Shown here one piece after another: positions 34,886 to 46,745 of a stretch of 64,000 bases of DNA. This DNA comes from Talpa occidentalis. Taxonomy: Eukaryota; Chordata; Mammalia; Eulipotyphla; Talpidae. Within the stretch, counting starts at the first letter, position 1. Each line of letters begins with the position of its first letter. The translations under genes and the position numbers were made by a program. Under the pieces are notes generated by a model. The model searched no databases. It had not been told where the DNA came from and worked only from the letters and a program-made list of their open reading frames with translations. The stretch spans positions 71,946,301-72,010,300 of the forward strand of contig NW_023604295.1 of the NCBI RefSeq assembly GCF_014898055.3. Direction: 5' to 3'.

Positions 34886-37447
34886 TGACTGAAAAAAATC
34901 AAGTTTAGTCCATGTACATACATTACAAATTATTGATTAAAGATTGTCAGAAATATTAAAGATTGTTCTGGCAAATCTAGGGTTAATATTTACAACAATT
35001 ATTATGAACCTGTGGATAGTAAAGAGTTTGGAATACATTGTTTTTATTTTATGAAATTTGCTAGTAATGTAGCAGAAGCTAGTTATCACCCCAAAACAGA
35101 AAAGAGATAAGTTCTGTACTTTACCTGTGTGATTTCATCTGATCACCTTTTCTCTACTATCTATGTAGGTAAGCCAAACTACATGATTTGCTAACCATGT
35201 TTTTTTTTTTTTTTAACTTTCAAGTGAACTGCTAGTTCATGTAAAATGCTTTTTGACACCACTTAAAACGGTTAGGAGCTGTTTTGCACAAGCCTACTGT
35301 TTTTCAAATGTAAGCATTACAAAGGGTTATATCTGAAAATAGTTTATGCATTCAGAATATTACTTGCTTCCTCATGCAACCCAAATAGGAGGACTGTTTA
35401 GTGATTTATGATATTTTGAAAAAATCAGGCCTTTATGTGCAATGTAGCACTTCTAAAAGTGAAAATGCTGCTGAAAATTTTCTTATATTGCTTAAATATA
35501 TAGAACTAGAAGGCAGCTGTATATTGAAATGGTATTGCATAAATTATATAAACTTGAATAGAGTAGATTTGAAATGAAAAGGAAGAACAGCTATCATTGG
35601 CTTTTCAAAGGAAGTGTTGCTGTTTAACAAAACACCATCCACTCTCCAAAACATGTTAATTTGCAAAATTTGAATCTATTCCTCCTGGATCACATTTCCT
35701 TAAGAGATTTAAAGACACTTATCCACTGAAATTTTAGTGACATATCTGCATCTAGTCCGGTTTTGGGTTAGTGGATAAATAAATCAACCAAAGATGATTG
35801 AAGCTTGGAATAACAAAGAAAAAAATAAAGTGAAACATGCACTCAAGAAATGAATTGACTTTGAATTTCAAGCTTAATAAATAGCCTTAGATATTGATAG
35901 GTAAATAGTATTTTGTAAAATTATATTCAAACTTTTCCAATTTTGATATATTCATCATATGAATTCAATCATAAACATTATATTAATGCTTTATTTTTCA
36001 TTTGGGCAATTGCTCTTTTTATTAAAAATATGCACTAAAGTAGCTATATACTTTCCATAATATTAATTTGGTAAAATGTTTTATATGCTTAGATTTCTTA
36101 AGATATAGATTATTTTAATATAGTAGTGACTTTAAATACATAATCATTATGCATATATAATGGGCACTGTATATATATACACACACAAACACACACATAT
36201 ATACAAATATATTCATATATATTCCTAAAACATATTAAATTATTTGATAACTTGTGAAAAATAATTTTGGAACAATTACAGTGGAGATTATCAGTTATTC
36301 CTAACAGAAAATCATGTTTCAAAACAATTTATCTGATATAACTGTAAATGCCATTAAAAATTTTTGGGTTCTTTTTACCTAATATATTTTGAAAAAGTTT
36401 TATGTTTTTCTAAAAATAAAACTATCTTTGCTTAGAATTTGTATTTTTTTAAATAAAATCTTTCATTTTTTACAGTCAGTGGAAACTTTAGCTAGAATAT
36501 ATTTTTACATAGTAGAGCTTGTGACTACATAATTATACTTATTTTGATACATACATCTCTATTGACCTGCAGAAAAACAAAGAGTAAGTAAAAGTATTTG
36601 TCTTTTTTTCCCCAATTTGACCATAATTTCATCTTTACTTGTTTTTATTGCTTTGATACATACATATTAAATACTCTTCTAAATTATTTACTCAAAGATA
36701 CATGAAGATAACATTGAATTAAAAAGAAAATCATCTGCATTTCACAAAGATAAGTGTGAATTTGCTCTTAGGCCAAAAAGTCTAACTGAATATAATAAGA
36801 TGGAGAAACTCTAGCTGAAGCATATGCAAAAAGACTCAGGATTTTCAATTTGATTGTAAGCTCAATATGAATCAAGTGTGATGTGCCTGCCTTTTTAAAA
36901 AGTTAATGCCTTTGAAGGCTCTATTAGCTTTGAAATTTGACTGAGATTGGATAGAGGTTGGGGTGAGAGGAGCAGAGGAGCCATATATTAAGTACAGTAC
37001 AAAGAAACTAAGGATATTTAACTTGGAGGAGAGAAAACTCTAGGGGCAGCTCTGATAGCTGTCTTAAAATAGTTGAAGAACTTCCATATGGAAGGAAGAT
37101 TAAATTGCAGTAAATGGTTTAGACTATTTACATCTGAGGAACTTTCAGTTCTGAGATTATAAGATTTAGTGGATAATACTAACCTCTTCAGCAAACAATG
37201 ATTATGATCACTAATAAATTACAATTAATTTATTATTTAATGACTGTTTTTTTAAGAATTCCCTCATTGGTGACCCCAATGTTATCTGTGTTCCCCAGCA
37301 CTAGAAAAAACATCTGAAAAGTAATGCTGAAGCAAAGAAATATAATTGGGCCTTGGGGATTTGGTAAGCTCAGTAGGGTTAGCCTTTTATAGAAACTGTG
37401 CCAAGCATAAGCTTAGAATCCCCCAAATCTTAGTGAGTATGTGTGCA
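34886..37447. other. unique AT-rich sequence
   Basis: No gene or dated repeat recognised. A CA/TA simple patch lies at 36170-36230 and a poly-T run at about 35200. Composition is very AT-rich from 35850 to 36750. Confidence 0.45.

Positions 37448-37531
<84 letters not shown>
37448..37531. repeat. Compound (GT)n(GA)n(TA)n microsatellite
   Basis: About eight GT units (37448-37463), about fifteen GA units (37462-37492) and about nineteen TA units (37492-37531) adjoin without spacers. A 65-codon frame reads through it and is not a gene. Confidence 0.97.
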
Positions 37532-37538
<7 letters not shown>

Positions 37539-38862
37539 CCTGAGATCTAAAGGATGCTATCTTGAGCTTATATCATTCAGTTTAAGTCTGAAAGATGGAT
37601 GACAGGTCAATTCTTAAGCCTATTAAGTGAAAATTATGGTGCTGCTGACTACAGACTCTAAAAAATCTCAGTAATTGCCAGTGATTTAAGATCCCCTCCA
37701 CATACATCATTGTGAAACTCCTTGTTTCAATCAGCAACAGTGTAACCTATAAACACAGAAGACAATATTTACATACCTATATTTTTCCATTCATAACATA
37801 TAGATTGAATCATTTCTCAGAAGCCTTGAATTATGTCTATTCTAAATATTTATAATGATCAGACAATCTCTTACCCCTGGTAGATAAGGTATATTTCCTT
37901 TGTAACAACAAAGTTACTCAAAATCCATTATTGATAATGGATGGCATAAAGTTCAGTTGTTAAGGACAAATTTCAGTTAGTGATAAACCACTTTCCATTA
38001 ATTTGGAATACAGTTGGTGAAAACTTATATAGTAAAATAATCACTTGTCTTAAAAGAATAATCCCTATACAGCACTAAGATTATGTAGAAACAAAAAAAT
38101 TGTCTTTAAATAAACCACCTAAGTAATATCATTGATTCTTCAGTTTGAAGAAATTATGATCTTTAGGGACTGGGAGCAATAGATATAAATGCGGAGCATC
38201 AAAAACATTTGCTTCAAAGAGGACAGCTTAAGGAGATGAAACAATTCTGAGGCCCTGTCGTAAGACCTTTTGGCCCCTTAAGATGTCAATGGAATTTTGA
38301 CATGCATTGCAGGATCTGTAAAGTAGCTCCCTTGTGATATATTCAACAAGAGTTTTTGAATGATGGTAGTTGTTCTAAGTCATCCATTTCCTTAAATATG
38401 TAAGAATGTTTTTATTTATTTTTAAAAAGGGAAGCTAGGAAAGATATGCCCTGAGAAAAGGATACTTACTTGATAACCTGTGATATCAATGACTCTTTTT
38501 CAGAGACAAAACAAATGACTAAATACATAAAAAAACTGGAGAAGAATATTATATTATGGTAACAGCTAATTATTTTTGTGCTTCAAGGGCCTAAAGGGGA
38601 GAACTACACACAGGTTTGGAAACAAATAAAAGTGTCTACAATAAAAGGAAGTGATAATTGAAGGTCACCTCCTGGTAACACTCTGTTTCTAACATTCCTA
38701 CCAATTTACTTCCTGTTGTTAATCAAGGGAAGCTAATATTTCCCATTTAAATGGCCATCTGAAAAATAGAAATCAAGGGTATATTCAATTATTTTTTCCA
38801 TTTCCAAAAGTCAGTTGGCCTAACTAGGTTTCTTTTCTTGGCAGGGATGGTGGCTTGTTTTA
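37532..38862. other. unique sequence
   Basis: Nothing recognised in this stretch. Confidence 0.4.
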
Positions 38863-39252
38863 AAGAAGGTGTCCATGCACCATCACGTCAGTCCCCTGTG
38901 CTCCTGCCTCCCTCTGATCCCTCTCCCTCCTCCTCCCCTGCAGCATGTCTCTGATTTATAATTGTCTGTTTCTGCTTTGTTGTGTTTTATACTGTTATTA
39001 TTGTTTTTTTTTTACACTGATGTCTTATTTGGTTCCCCTATATTCCTGTTATAAGTGAAAAAACCATCCGATATTTTTCTTTTTCTTTCTGGCTTATTTC
39101 ACTGAGCATAATTCTTGGGCAAGGAAATTCTATGGGGACTCAATCTGAGGGGGTGGGGGGAAGCAAATATTGTTTAACAAAAAAAGAAAAATAATAAAGT
39201 TTATATACATGAAAAAAAGAAAGTAAAAAGAAAAAAAAAAAGAAGAAGATGT
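38863..39252 (+). mobile_element. Second young L1 3' end with 5' inversion
   Basis: Positions 38873-39112 are L1 3' UTR and ORF2 end in minus orientation (the same blocks as 27250-27390). From 39113 the plus-strand remainder of that 3' UTR follows (gggcaaggaaattctatggg, gagggggtggggggaagcaa), then an A-rich tail. The flanks aagaaggtgt (38863-38872) and aagaagatgt (39243-39252) form a short target duplication. Joining the two blocks in L1 order gives an almost uninterrupted 3' UTR, as expected from twin priming. Confidence 0.8.
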
Positions 39253-39969
39253 GCTTTATATGACATGGACAGTGGAGATGGTTAATTGTTTCATGGTGAT
39301 TGCATGATGCTGTTCTACTCTCAGGGCTAACACCATTAACATTTGTATTATGTGCAAGTGGGTCTCAGATTAGACAAGTGGTGTGTAAAGCCCCCATCAT
39401 AGAAGATTTGATCAACTTTAAAGAAGGAGTATGTTTCTCTCCCTGCAAGAAGGTGTAAGTTGGGCAGTTTTTGTCAACAGATATCTAAGTTGTACTTTTA
39501 TATCCCAAGTATTTGTCAAAGTGAATAAATATTTAAAATATCGACAGATTTGTTTTGCACCTAGTCTTTATAATACCAGGTGTTGGAATTTGTGGGGAAG
39601 AAAAGGAAACACAGGTATTTGCACTTATTTCAAAGAGCAACCATCAAATCTCATATCCTCCTTACACCCCGTCAATTTAACTGGGAGCTGTGAAGAGAAT
39701 GTACCTTGGATATCTACCACGTACTCTTTTGCTCTGTCTGTTATGGTAGCTGTTAGTCATAATGCCTACTTATATTTAAATTAATTAATGAAGATTGAAT
39801 AATATGAATGATTCAGTTTTAAATTTAGTGACACCAACCACATTTCATATGCTCACTATTCATACATGGGCTGTGAATATAATATCGCAAATTGCAAAGA
39901 TACACTATTACTGCCATCACAGAAAGTACTAATAGAGAGAATTACAAGAACTCCTAGAATTACTATTAA
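39253..39969. other. unique sequence with an unassigned 117-codon frame
   Basis: The plus frame at 39431-39784 is among the longest not explained by a repeat. It shows no signal peptide, domain motif or codon bias that I can defend, and I could not support flanking splice sites. I regard it as chance in the absence of homology. Confidence 0.35.
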
Positions 39970-40100
39970 AGATAAAAGACAGTGGACTTAGTGTCAAATG
40001 ACCAGGATTTGGGTCTAGTTTTACTATTTTATGTGACCAGAAACAAGTTACTTCCCATTTTTCTGAATTCAACTACTTCTTTTGAAAATAAGCAGACAGA
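39970..40100 (+). mobile_element. MIR SINE fragment
   Basis: The order gtggacttagtgtcaaatga, ccaggatttgggtctagttt, actattttatgtgaccagaa, acaagttacttcccattttt follows the MIR head and core (agactgcctgggttcaaatc... gtgtgaccttgggcaagtta). Confidence 0.65.
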
Positions 40101-40119
40101 ATTCAAAAATATTAATTTG

Positions 40120-40915
40120 AAGGGCTATATACACTCCTGGGTTCAACATTATTTGAAATAGCCATGCTAAAGAAACAACCTGAGTGCCCAAGGGCAGAGG
40201 ATCATATTAAGAAGATAGGCTACATAAACACAATGGAATGCTATTCAACTGTTAAAAAGGATGGATTCTTTTAAAAAAAATTATACAAAAGCTGGGGTAC
40301 AGGCCAGAGGCACAGAAGGGTGAGAGGATTTACCAGAAACGGAGCGGGGAGCAGAACAGGCAGACAGACTGAAATACACTGCTGAGGGGAGCAGCAGGTG
40401 AGACAGGAGAGGTCTGCTGTGCCATGTGGGTATCTTCCCTGGCCACCTGGGAATCAAACCCATGATGCTGAGACTGTGGACAGTGTCACAGCACTGTGCT
40501 CAACCCGCTGTGCCACCGGGGAGGTCCCAAAAAGAATGAATTCTTGTCTTTTCTGACAAGATGGATAGAACTGAAGGGGGATGTGCTAAACAAATCAGAA
40601 GAAGAAAGCCAAACACTGGATAGTTTCATATATATGTGGAATATAGAGGAACAACACAAAGAAACTGAAAAAACTAAACCAAAACAAATGCTAGAAATAG
40701 GACTACAGAATTGATGCTCTAGAAGAAGATAGTGTAGGAGAATGGGAACAAAGTGGGGGACAGCCCAATGGTGTAGGGTAAAGGAATATGGGTGCTTTGG
40801 TGGCAGGCATGGTGTGGTGATATATATCTCTGTGCTTGATCCTTGTCCCCTGAATCACATACAGTGTTGCAAACCAAAGTTACCCCAATAAAAATAATAA
40901 ATTTATTCAAAAAAA
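40120..40915 (+). mobile_element. Old L1 3' end, split by a SINE
   Basis: The ORF2 3' end is recognisable (attatttgaaatagccatgc, aaacaacctgagtgcccaag, aaacacaatggaatgctatt, then after the SINE gacaagatggatagaactga and tatatatgtggaatatagag). A diverged 3' UTR ends near a run of ataaaaataataa at about 40888-40915. The SINE at 40271-40528 interrupts it. No open frame. Confidence 0.7.
40271..40528 (-). mobile_element. tRNA-derived SINE, older subfamily, nested in old L1
   Basis: Flanked by aaaaaggatggattctt (40254-40270) and aaaaagaatgaattctt (40529-40545), a 17-bp target duplication with two differences. It carries the older-subfamily ggggtacaggccagaggcac and gactgaaatacactgctgag blocks. Confidence 0.92.
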
Positions 40916-41035
40916 TAAATGAGGGGGTTGTTTGAGCATTCATGAGGTTTGTTCAGTATAATAGACAAATACTTTTAAAGTATCTATTTCAAAATAAAGC
41001 CACATTCATCTGGGTACTCCTGAGAGTATATTCTT

Positions 41036-41314
41036 TTTTTTTTTTTTTTAAGCTTTATTTATTTATTTATACAAGCACTGGATACAGTCAGAAGCGCAGG
41101 GGGGGGGGGGGTTGAGAGAATTCACCAGAGTCAGAGCGGGGAACAGAACTGGCAGACCAAGGAAATACACTGCTGAGAGGAGCAGCGGGGCAGCAGGAGA
41201 GGTCTGTTGCGCCATGTGGGACCCTCGCTGGAGGCCAGGGATCGAACCGGTGCTGCAGAGGCTGTGGGCAGCTTTTCAGCCCAGTGCTCAACTGCTGCGC
41301 CACCGGGGAAGCCC
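41036..41314 (-). mobile_element. tRNA-derived SINE, young subfamily
   Basis: Flanked by agtatattctt (41025-41035) and agtttattctt (41315-41325). The body retains many CpGs (gaagcgcagg, gatcgaaccggtgctg, ctgcgccaccgggg). A run of about twelve G at 41100 is a slippage expansion of the usual gggaggg. Open frames on both strands across it are read-throughs. Confidence 0.93.
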
Positions 41315-41325
41315 AGTTTATTCTT

Positions 41326-43489
41326 ATTGTAATAGTTTCTGAATGCATATAATTGCTTCCCAAACTGAAATTTGACATTGGTTTCTTTCAGAGGTGAGGT
41401 CTGACTGCTTCTCATAAGCAAATAAAACATTTGAAAGTGTTGCCACTGATAGAGACTATTGTCCAATACATGAAAATACAACACTGAACATTTTTTTTGG
41501 CATAATCCATATTATCAGCCAATCTACCAGTCTTGTTGGAATTGTAAATATAAGCTTGTTTTGGTAGCCATGGCTGAAATGAAAGTATAAAAGAATACTA
41601 TAGTTACATTTGTGATTTTATTGAGGATTGTTTTCACTCGGGAACTCTCAGCCTGTCGGATTAAAATGGTAAAGAGACCTTTTACTGCAAGAGCTCTGAC
41701 AGTTATCCCCTTAGCAAAGTTTGCTTTTGTGATAATTACACCTACTCTTGTTTACCAAATGAATCACTTTTCAGTGCTGCTTTTAACCTTGACTGGCTTC
41801 CCTTTGATGATTATTTTTTGCTATGATTAGAAATACAGTGCACATTTTCTGCTGCTCTTTTTCAAGTGATGTTTACTCTTGGCTTTCTTTAAAGCAGCTT
41901 TCAAGGTTCATTTTAGGGGGCAGTTAAACCTGGGGGAGAATATCATCAATATATCTTTCATCTGAAAGAGCATAAATGTGCTGGTGTTAACAGGGAGTAA
42001 TAATATTTAATTCCATGCCTCCCTAGGACATTCTAGGTACCCCCAAACCCATTCATATGAGAGGAAGGCTTAAGAGGATTTAGGGACCAAGTGATAAGGA
42101 TGGCACAGATGGTTCCTCTAAGTTAGGGCAGGTTTGCTGAGGTAAGTTTCTCCACAGTGCAACAGAGATCACACTAAAATAGAAGAATGTTGAGAGGCTG
42201 AATTAATATGCTGGAATTCAGGCAAATGTTTAATGCACACTTGTGATTTTAAATTCAACACTTGGTAACACTAATAAAATGTTTCAAATTTTAAAATAGT
42301 GAAGTCTATAACAAACACAGAGTCTATCTTCCTTTGGGGCAACCACAAAAGGATTTTTCTTTGTAGTGGTGACAGCTGTAGAGAAGACAGAAAAGACATC
42401 AAAACATATCAAGAACTTTCGCAGGTATCATAGTGGCAACATGGAAAGGATAAGAGGCCAGCTATGAGGTAGACATGGGGGGAGCAGACTTGGAACAAAT
42501 ATAAGTAACAGTGGAGCAGAGAAAATGGTTATATAAAGGCTGTTGATATCTGAGGTCACAATTAGAACTAAAGCAACTCAGGAGAGAAGCAGAGTCCTGT
42601 TTATTTAAAATTGCTCCTCCAAGAAGAACAGTCATGAGGAAGAAAGGCAAGCAGAGGCACATGTAAAACCGTCCCTGTATTCCATGCTGTCTCCTATCCC
42701 AACCATTGAATTTTTCTTCTTTTCCTGTCAAACTATGTCTCACTATCTCTCCTTGTTGTATATTTTGACTTCCTGTTCAATCCTTAGCTAGTACTTTGTG
42801 GTTTCTACTGAAACTGACCTCATTAAAATCATCAGTGCACTATATAGACAATTAAACCTCACATAATGGATACTGAAAATTTGTAACTTTCTTAACCATA
42901 GTGGCCACTTTTTCTTTCGAAACACAGTAACTTAGCATTCACCTTGGGATGCTCTTCTGGCATTTCCTCTCTCTACCAGCCTTGCCACCTGTTCTCTAGA
43001 GTTACATCTTAATACTGGAATCTCACTGTAGGGTATTTTTTTTTCATTCCACAAACTCTCTTTAGGCAAATATATATATTCTCAAGATTTAAATACCATC
43101 ATATCCTGGTGATACCCACATATATACTTGCAAGCCAAATTCCCTAAGAATTTATTGTAGGGCATTTTTATACCTTGAAATATTTTCCTTTCATGGTTTA
43201 TTCTTTTTTCTATTAATCTCCATTTCATTAAGTTGCTTCATTTCTCACTCCTCCCCCCACCCAAGTAAAAACAAATAACTAAAGGCACTTGATGATTTCA
43301 CTGTTACCCTTAATACACAACCCCTAAGGATTATCAATTAATTGCCAAGGTCTATTGATTCTACACTAAAAACCACTTTTCTATTCCATTTCTGTGGCCT
43401 TTTATAAGGCTATTGTCTTTTTTAATTTATGCAATAGTTTTATGGCTCACATACTATATTATTTTGTATCTGTGATTTTCCTATTGTAA
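41326..43489. other. unique sequence; candidate conserved block 41600-41960
   Basis: No repeat recognised. The block 41600-41960 is repeat-free with mixed composition and no simple runs, a pattern often seen in conserved non-coding elements; this is only an impression. The 72-codon frame at 41612-41830 and the 93-codon minus frame at 42462-42743 have no recognisable family. 42770-43200 has faint L2 character. Confidence 0.4.
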
Positions 43490-43710
43490 AGCCACAGTAA
43501 TTTTTTTGAAACAAAACTCTGATTTAGACAATACCATCCTTACAACCCCTCATGGTTTCTTATTGCCAATAAGATTAAGTTTCTACTACTTACAGAGGCT
43601 GGAAAGACTATCCAGGAACTTTGCCCTGCCTGTTTTCAAACTCCATATTTGGGAATATTCGTCCTTAAACTCAGCATGATACGGCAGCACAATAATTAAA
43701 GTACTATACG
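43490..43710 (+). mobile_element. L2 LINE fragment
   Basis: The block accatccttacaacccctca, tggtttcttattgccaataa, gattaagtttctactactta, ctggaaagactatccaggaa, ctttgccctgcctgttttca matches the L2 region where lysed ORF2 runs (tcatggcttcccattgccta caggataaagtcc...). No open frame. Confidence 0.6.
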
Positions 43711-44364
43711 AATTTATCCTGTGAGGGTGGAAATGGTTAATGAGTTGAACAAGGATTTGCTTTATGGAGGAAAAGACACATTACAAGAAGAAATAGGAGG
43801 ATTTTCATTGAAGCTTCAGAATTTTTCTTTGTGGTTAAACTTGAAAATAATGTGAAATAACGTATCTGTTTTCCCTCCCAGAATCAGGGTGTTGGAATGG
43901 GGTTAGGATCCTCTGAACAGAAGGTTGTCCAAGGCTTTGAAAGCTTGATGGACCCTGGAAAGCGATTCTTGGCTGAATGGCTAAAAGACCCTAATCAAAA
44001 ACTAGCATTAGTGCCCTGAGTTAAAAGTCATAAATCAATGCTGGGCAGTGTTGATTGGAGTGAAAACTGATTGTGTATGAATAAGGATGTGAGGATGATT
44101 GCTATGAATAAAACTGGAGGATTTCTAGTGTGACATTATGTGTTGGTAGGTATGTGGGCCTTTTTATGCTTGTGTGTATTTGGGTAAAAGTTGAATTATT
44201 TTAAGACTGAAGACAATCTTCTAACTCCTTTGTCTGCTTTGAATTCAGCTCTGTGGCAGATCATGTCTTTTAGTCTGCTATTTAGCTTTCAGAAAACATA
44301 AGCTAGTGTCACAGAAATAGACCATCTATATTAGGGCACAATTACTTGAGTCATCTCAAAGATT

Positions 44365-44400
<36 letters not shown>

Positions 44401-46599
44401 CGAATGTGTGGGTGTTTGTGTGTTTGTGTATTTTAAGTGATGTAAATCTCAGAGAAGTCCAGCCTCTGAATAAATTTCCATTGGTTCTGATATTCTCTGC
44501 ATCTCTTCTTATGCTGAGGGTTTTCCATGTCACCAAGATAACTTTGAGGTTATCATGATCAGCTGCAGTAGCTTTAGTGGGTCATTTGTAAATGTCAGAA
44601 CCAGGGTCCCAGGAATTATAATAAGCAAAGTTTCCAAACCAGATAACACTTAGTTTGACTCATTAGTCTTTCAGTGAATGGGTGAATTTTTTATCATAAA
44701 GATGTGTATCAGTGCTGCTGTCTTGTTTAATTATAGACACAAGAAATAGGCAGACACACTGATACAGCATTCAAGGGGAGTGGGGGGAAGAAGCAGAGAG
44801 ATTATTACAGAGTCTGGATGGTGTCCTTAATTCCCCCTTCAGCTATTGAATCTCAGCTGTCTGCAATCAAGAACTGAGTCACAAAATGGCTTGCATTGTG
44901 TTGCTATTTCAGTTTGACAGACTGTCTTTCAGCACGGAAATTGTGAATAATTCACCAGGTTCTAAAATTTCTATAAGAAAAGCATTTAAATGCTGCTAGA
45001 ATTTTAGCTATAATAGCACTAAGTGTAATTTTACAAAAATATTTTAATAATTGTGTGAATATTCAGTAAAACCTCATTAAATTGAAAAGGTGCAAACTCT
45101 CCTTCCACAAGCAGATTTTACATTAACTGTATTCAGATAAACCAATAATTTTGTCAAAGGAAAGTAGGGCAATTACTTTGCACAATACATAAGTTGTGGA
45201 AAAAGATACCCCATTAATTAGGCATTTCTGAAAACAGTAGATATTTTGAGCCACTCATTCTGCTGAAAAAGTTTTAGCTGAATTCTCATTTTCCCAAGTG
45301 ATACAGATATTCAAATCTCCCCTTGTTTAAGTTTATCACAGTGCTTGTATCTTTGTGTACTTCTCTTCAATATACAATCCCGCACCACTATGCATATGCA
45401 GGATGCAATGCGTTTGGGTGGGTGCATGTGGGTACTTATCTTGGTTGATTATTTTTGTCAGGTTGTAGAATGTGTCTGCCTCCCCTCTTGCAGGAGTCAT
45501 TTTTGAGAAATGTATGAAAGGGGGCCAAAATGCTTGGGAGATGCAGTCTCCTTAGGATGTCTTTCAAATACAATGTTTATTAAAGCTTTTCAAATGTTAT
45601 GAATACTATTTAAAAGGACACCAAGCTGACATGCTGATTTCTGCTCCAAAACGTGGTAAACTCTTTAGGCTGCCTGAGCAGAAAAGGCAGACAGAAAGAG
45701 TAATTTAACATCATTCTAATCTGTCCCTAATGGAATTTGCAGTGATTTTCTTCCGATTTCTTTTCATTGTTTTTCAGCTAATAGGAGAGTGAAATGGAGT
45801 CTCTTAATTGTTTTCCCTTTTTTAAAATTCCAAACGCACAGTTTGAAAATTGTAAGTTCTTGCATTTGAGGTTTTTCTTTATCTTGTTCACCTGACTAGA
45901 GGCTTTTTTTTTTTTTTTTTTTAATTTTGGTTTGGTCTCTTTCATCTACCCAAGGGCAGTTGAAAATAAATCAAAAGTTGTCTCACTTGGGAATTATCGA
46001 AAGTAAATAAATAAATAAACAAGACTAATAATTAGGCAAGTCATTGACTAGGCTGTTCAACCAGCTAAAGTGGGAAAAAAAATTATTCAAGTTCTAAACC
46101 TTTCTACTTGCAAATTAGCCAAAATCAATTGCATTTTAAGCGTTGCATCACCTTGATTGATTTTAAAATGGATAGCACTTTGCTGTTCACATTTATGGTG
46201 AGCTGTGAAGGACTTGGCAATGGGCATCTTTTCTACCGTGGTCTGCATTAAACTTTTAAAAAGCTTCTGCTTTTTAATGTTGAACAAACTTTACAGCAGA
46301 ATGCAGTCTGGTTTTTCCTGGAGGCTGAAAAACATTCTACAGATTTCATATTTTTGCATATAGCATTCTTACATATCCTTAGAATACCCAACAATTTCTA
46401 CTAATTTCTTTTAAGCCAGATGGAATTTTAGGGTTAAAATGGACATCAGTAGGATGAAAAGCAAATAAAGAAATGACTTACAGCCTAAGGTTCAGCTCTC
46501 TTGATGGGGGTAAAAACAAGAGAGGGGGAAATCACTGGTTCTGCAATGAAAAGATGGAAAATTCTGAACACTGGCATGAAGAGCATCTTTGTGAACTTG
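43711..46599. other. unique sequence; candidate conserved block 45600-46320
   Basis: Apart from the microsatellite at 44365 and a poly-T run near 45906, no repeat is recognised. 45600-46320 is repeat-poor and holds clustered homeodomain-like motifs (taataattaggc near 46028; tgattgattt at 46154-46163, the form of a PBX-HOX composite site). Conservation and activity are inferred possibilities only. Confidence 0.4.
44365..44401. repeat. (TG)n(TA)n microsatellite
   Basis: About twelve TG units followed by six TA units. Open frames on both strands cross it and are not credible. Confidence 0.95.
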
Positions 46600-46745
46600 G
46601 ATAAGCTTCAGACACCCACTCCCCCTACCTCACCATCTGTTCTTTTCCACCATGTATCATTTTGAAGATAAAATTAGAAAATGTGAACGACTTTAACAGC
46701 ACCTAGACACAAACATGGCAATCAATAAATTCTTTTTGCATGCAA
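46600..46745 (+). mobile_element. MIR/L2 3' end fragment
   Basis: The order gaagataaaattagaaaatg, tgaacgactttaacagcacc, tagacacaaacatggcaatc, aataaattcttt follows the shared MIR/L2 3' end (aggattaaatgagataatg... cagtgcctggcacatag... caataaatg). Confidence 0.55.

Noticed and set aside
39431..39784. 117-codon plus-strand open frame
   Set aside because: No recognisable domain, no supported splice sites or promoter. A frame of this length is expected a few times by chance in 64 kb.
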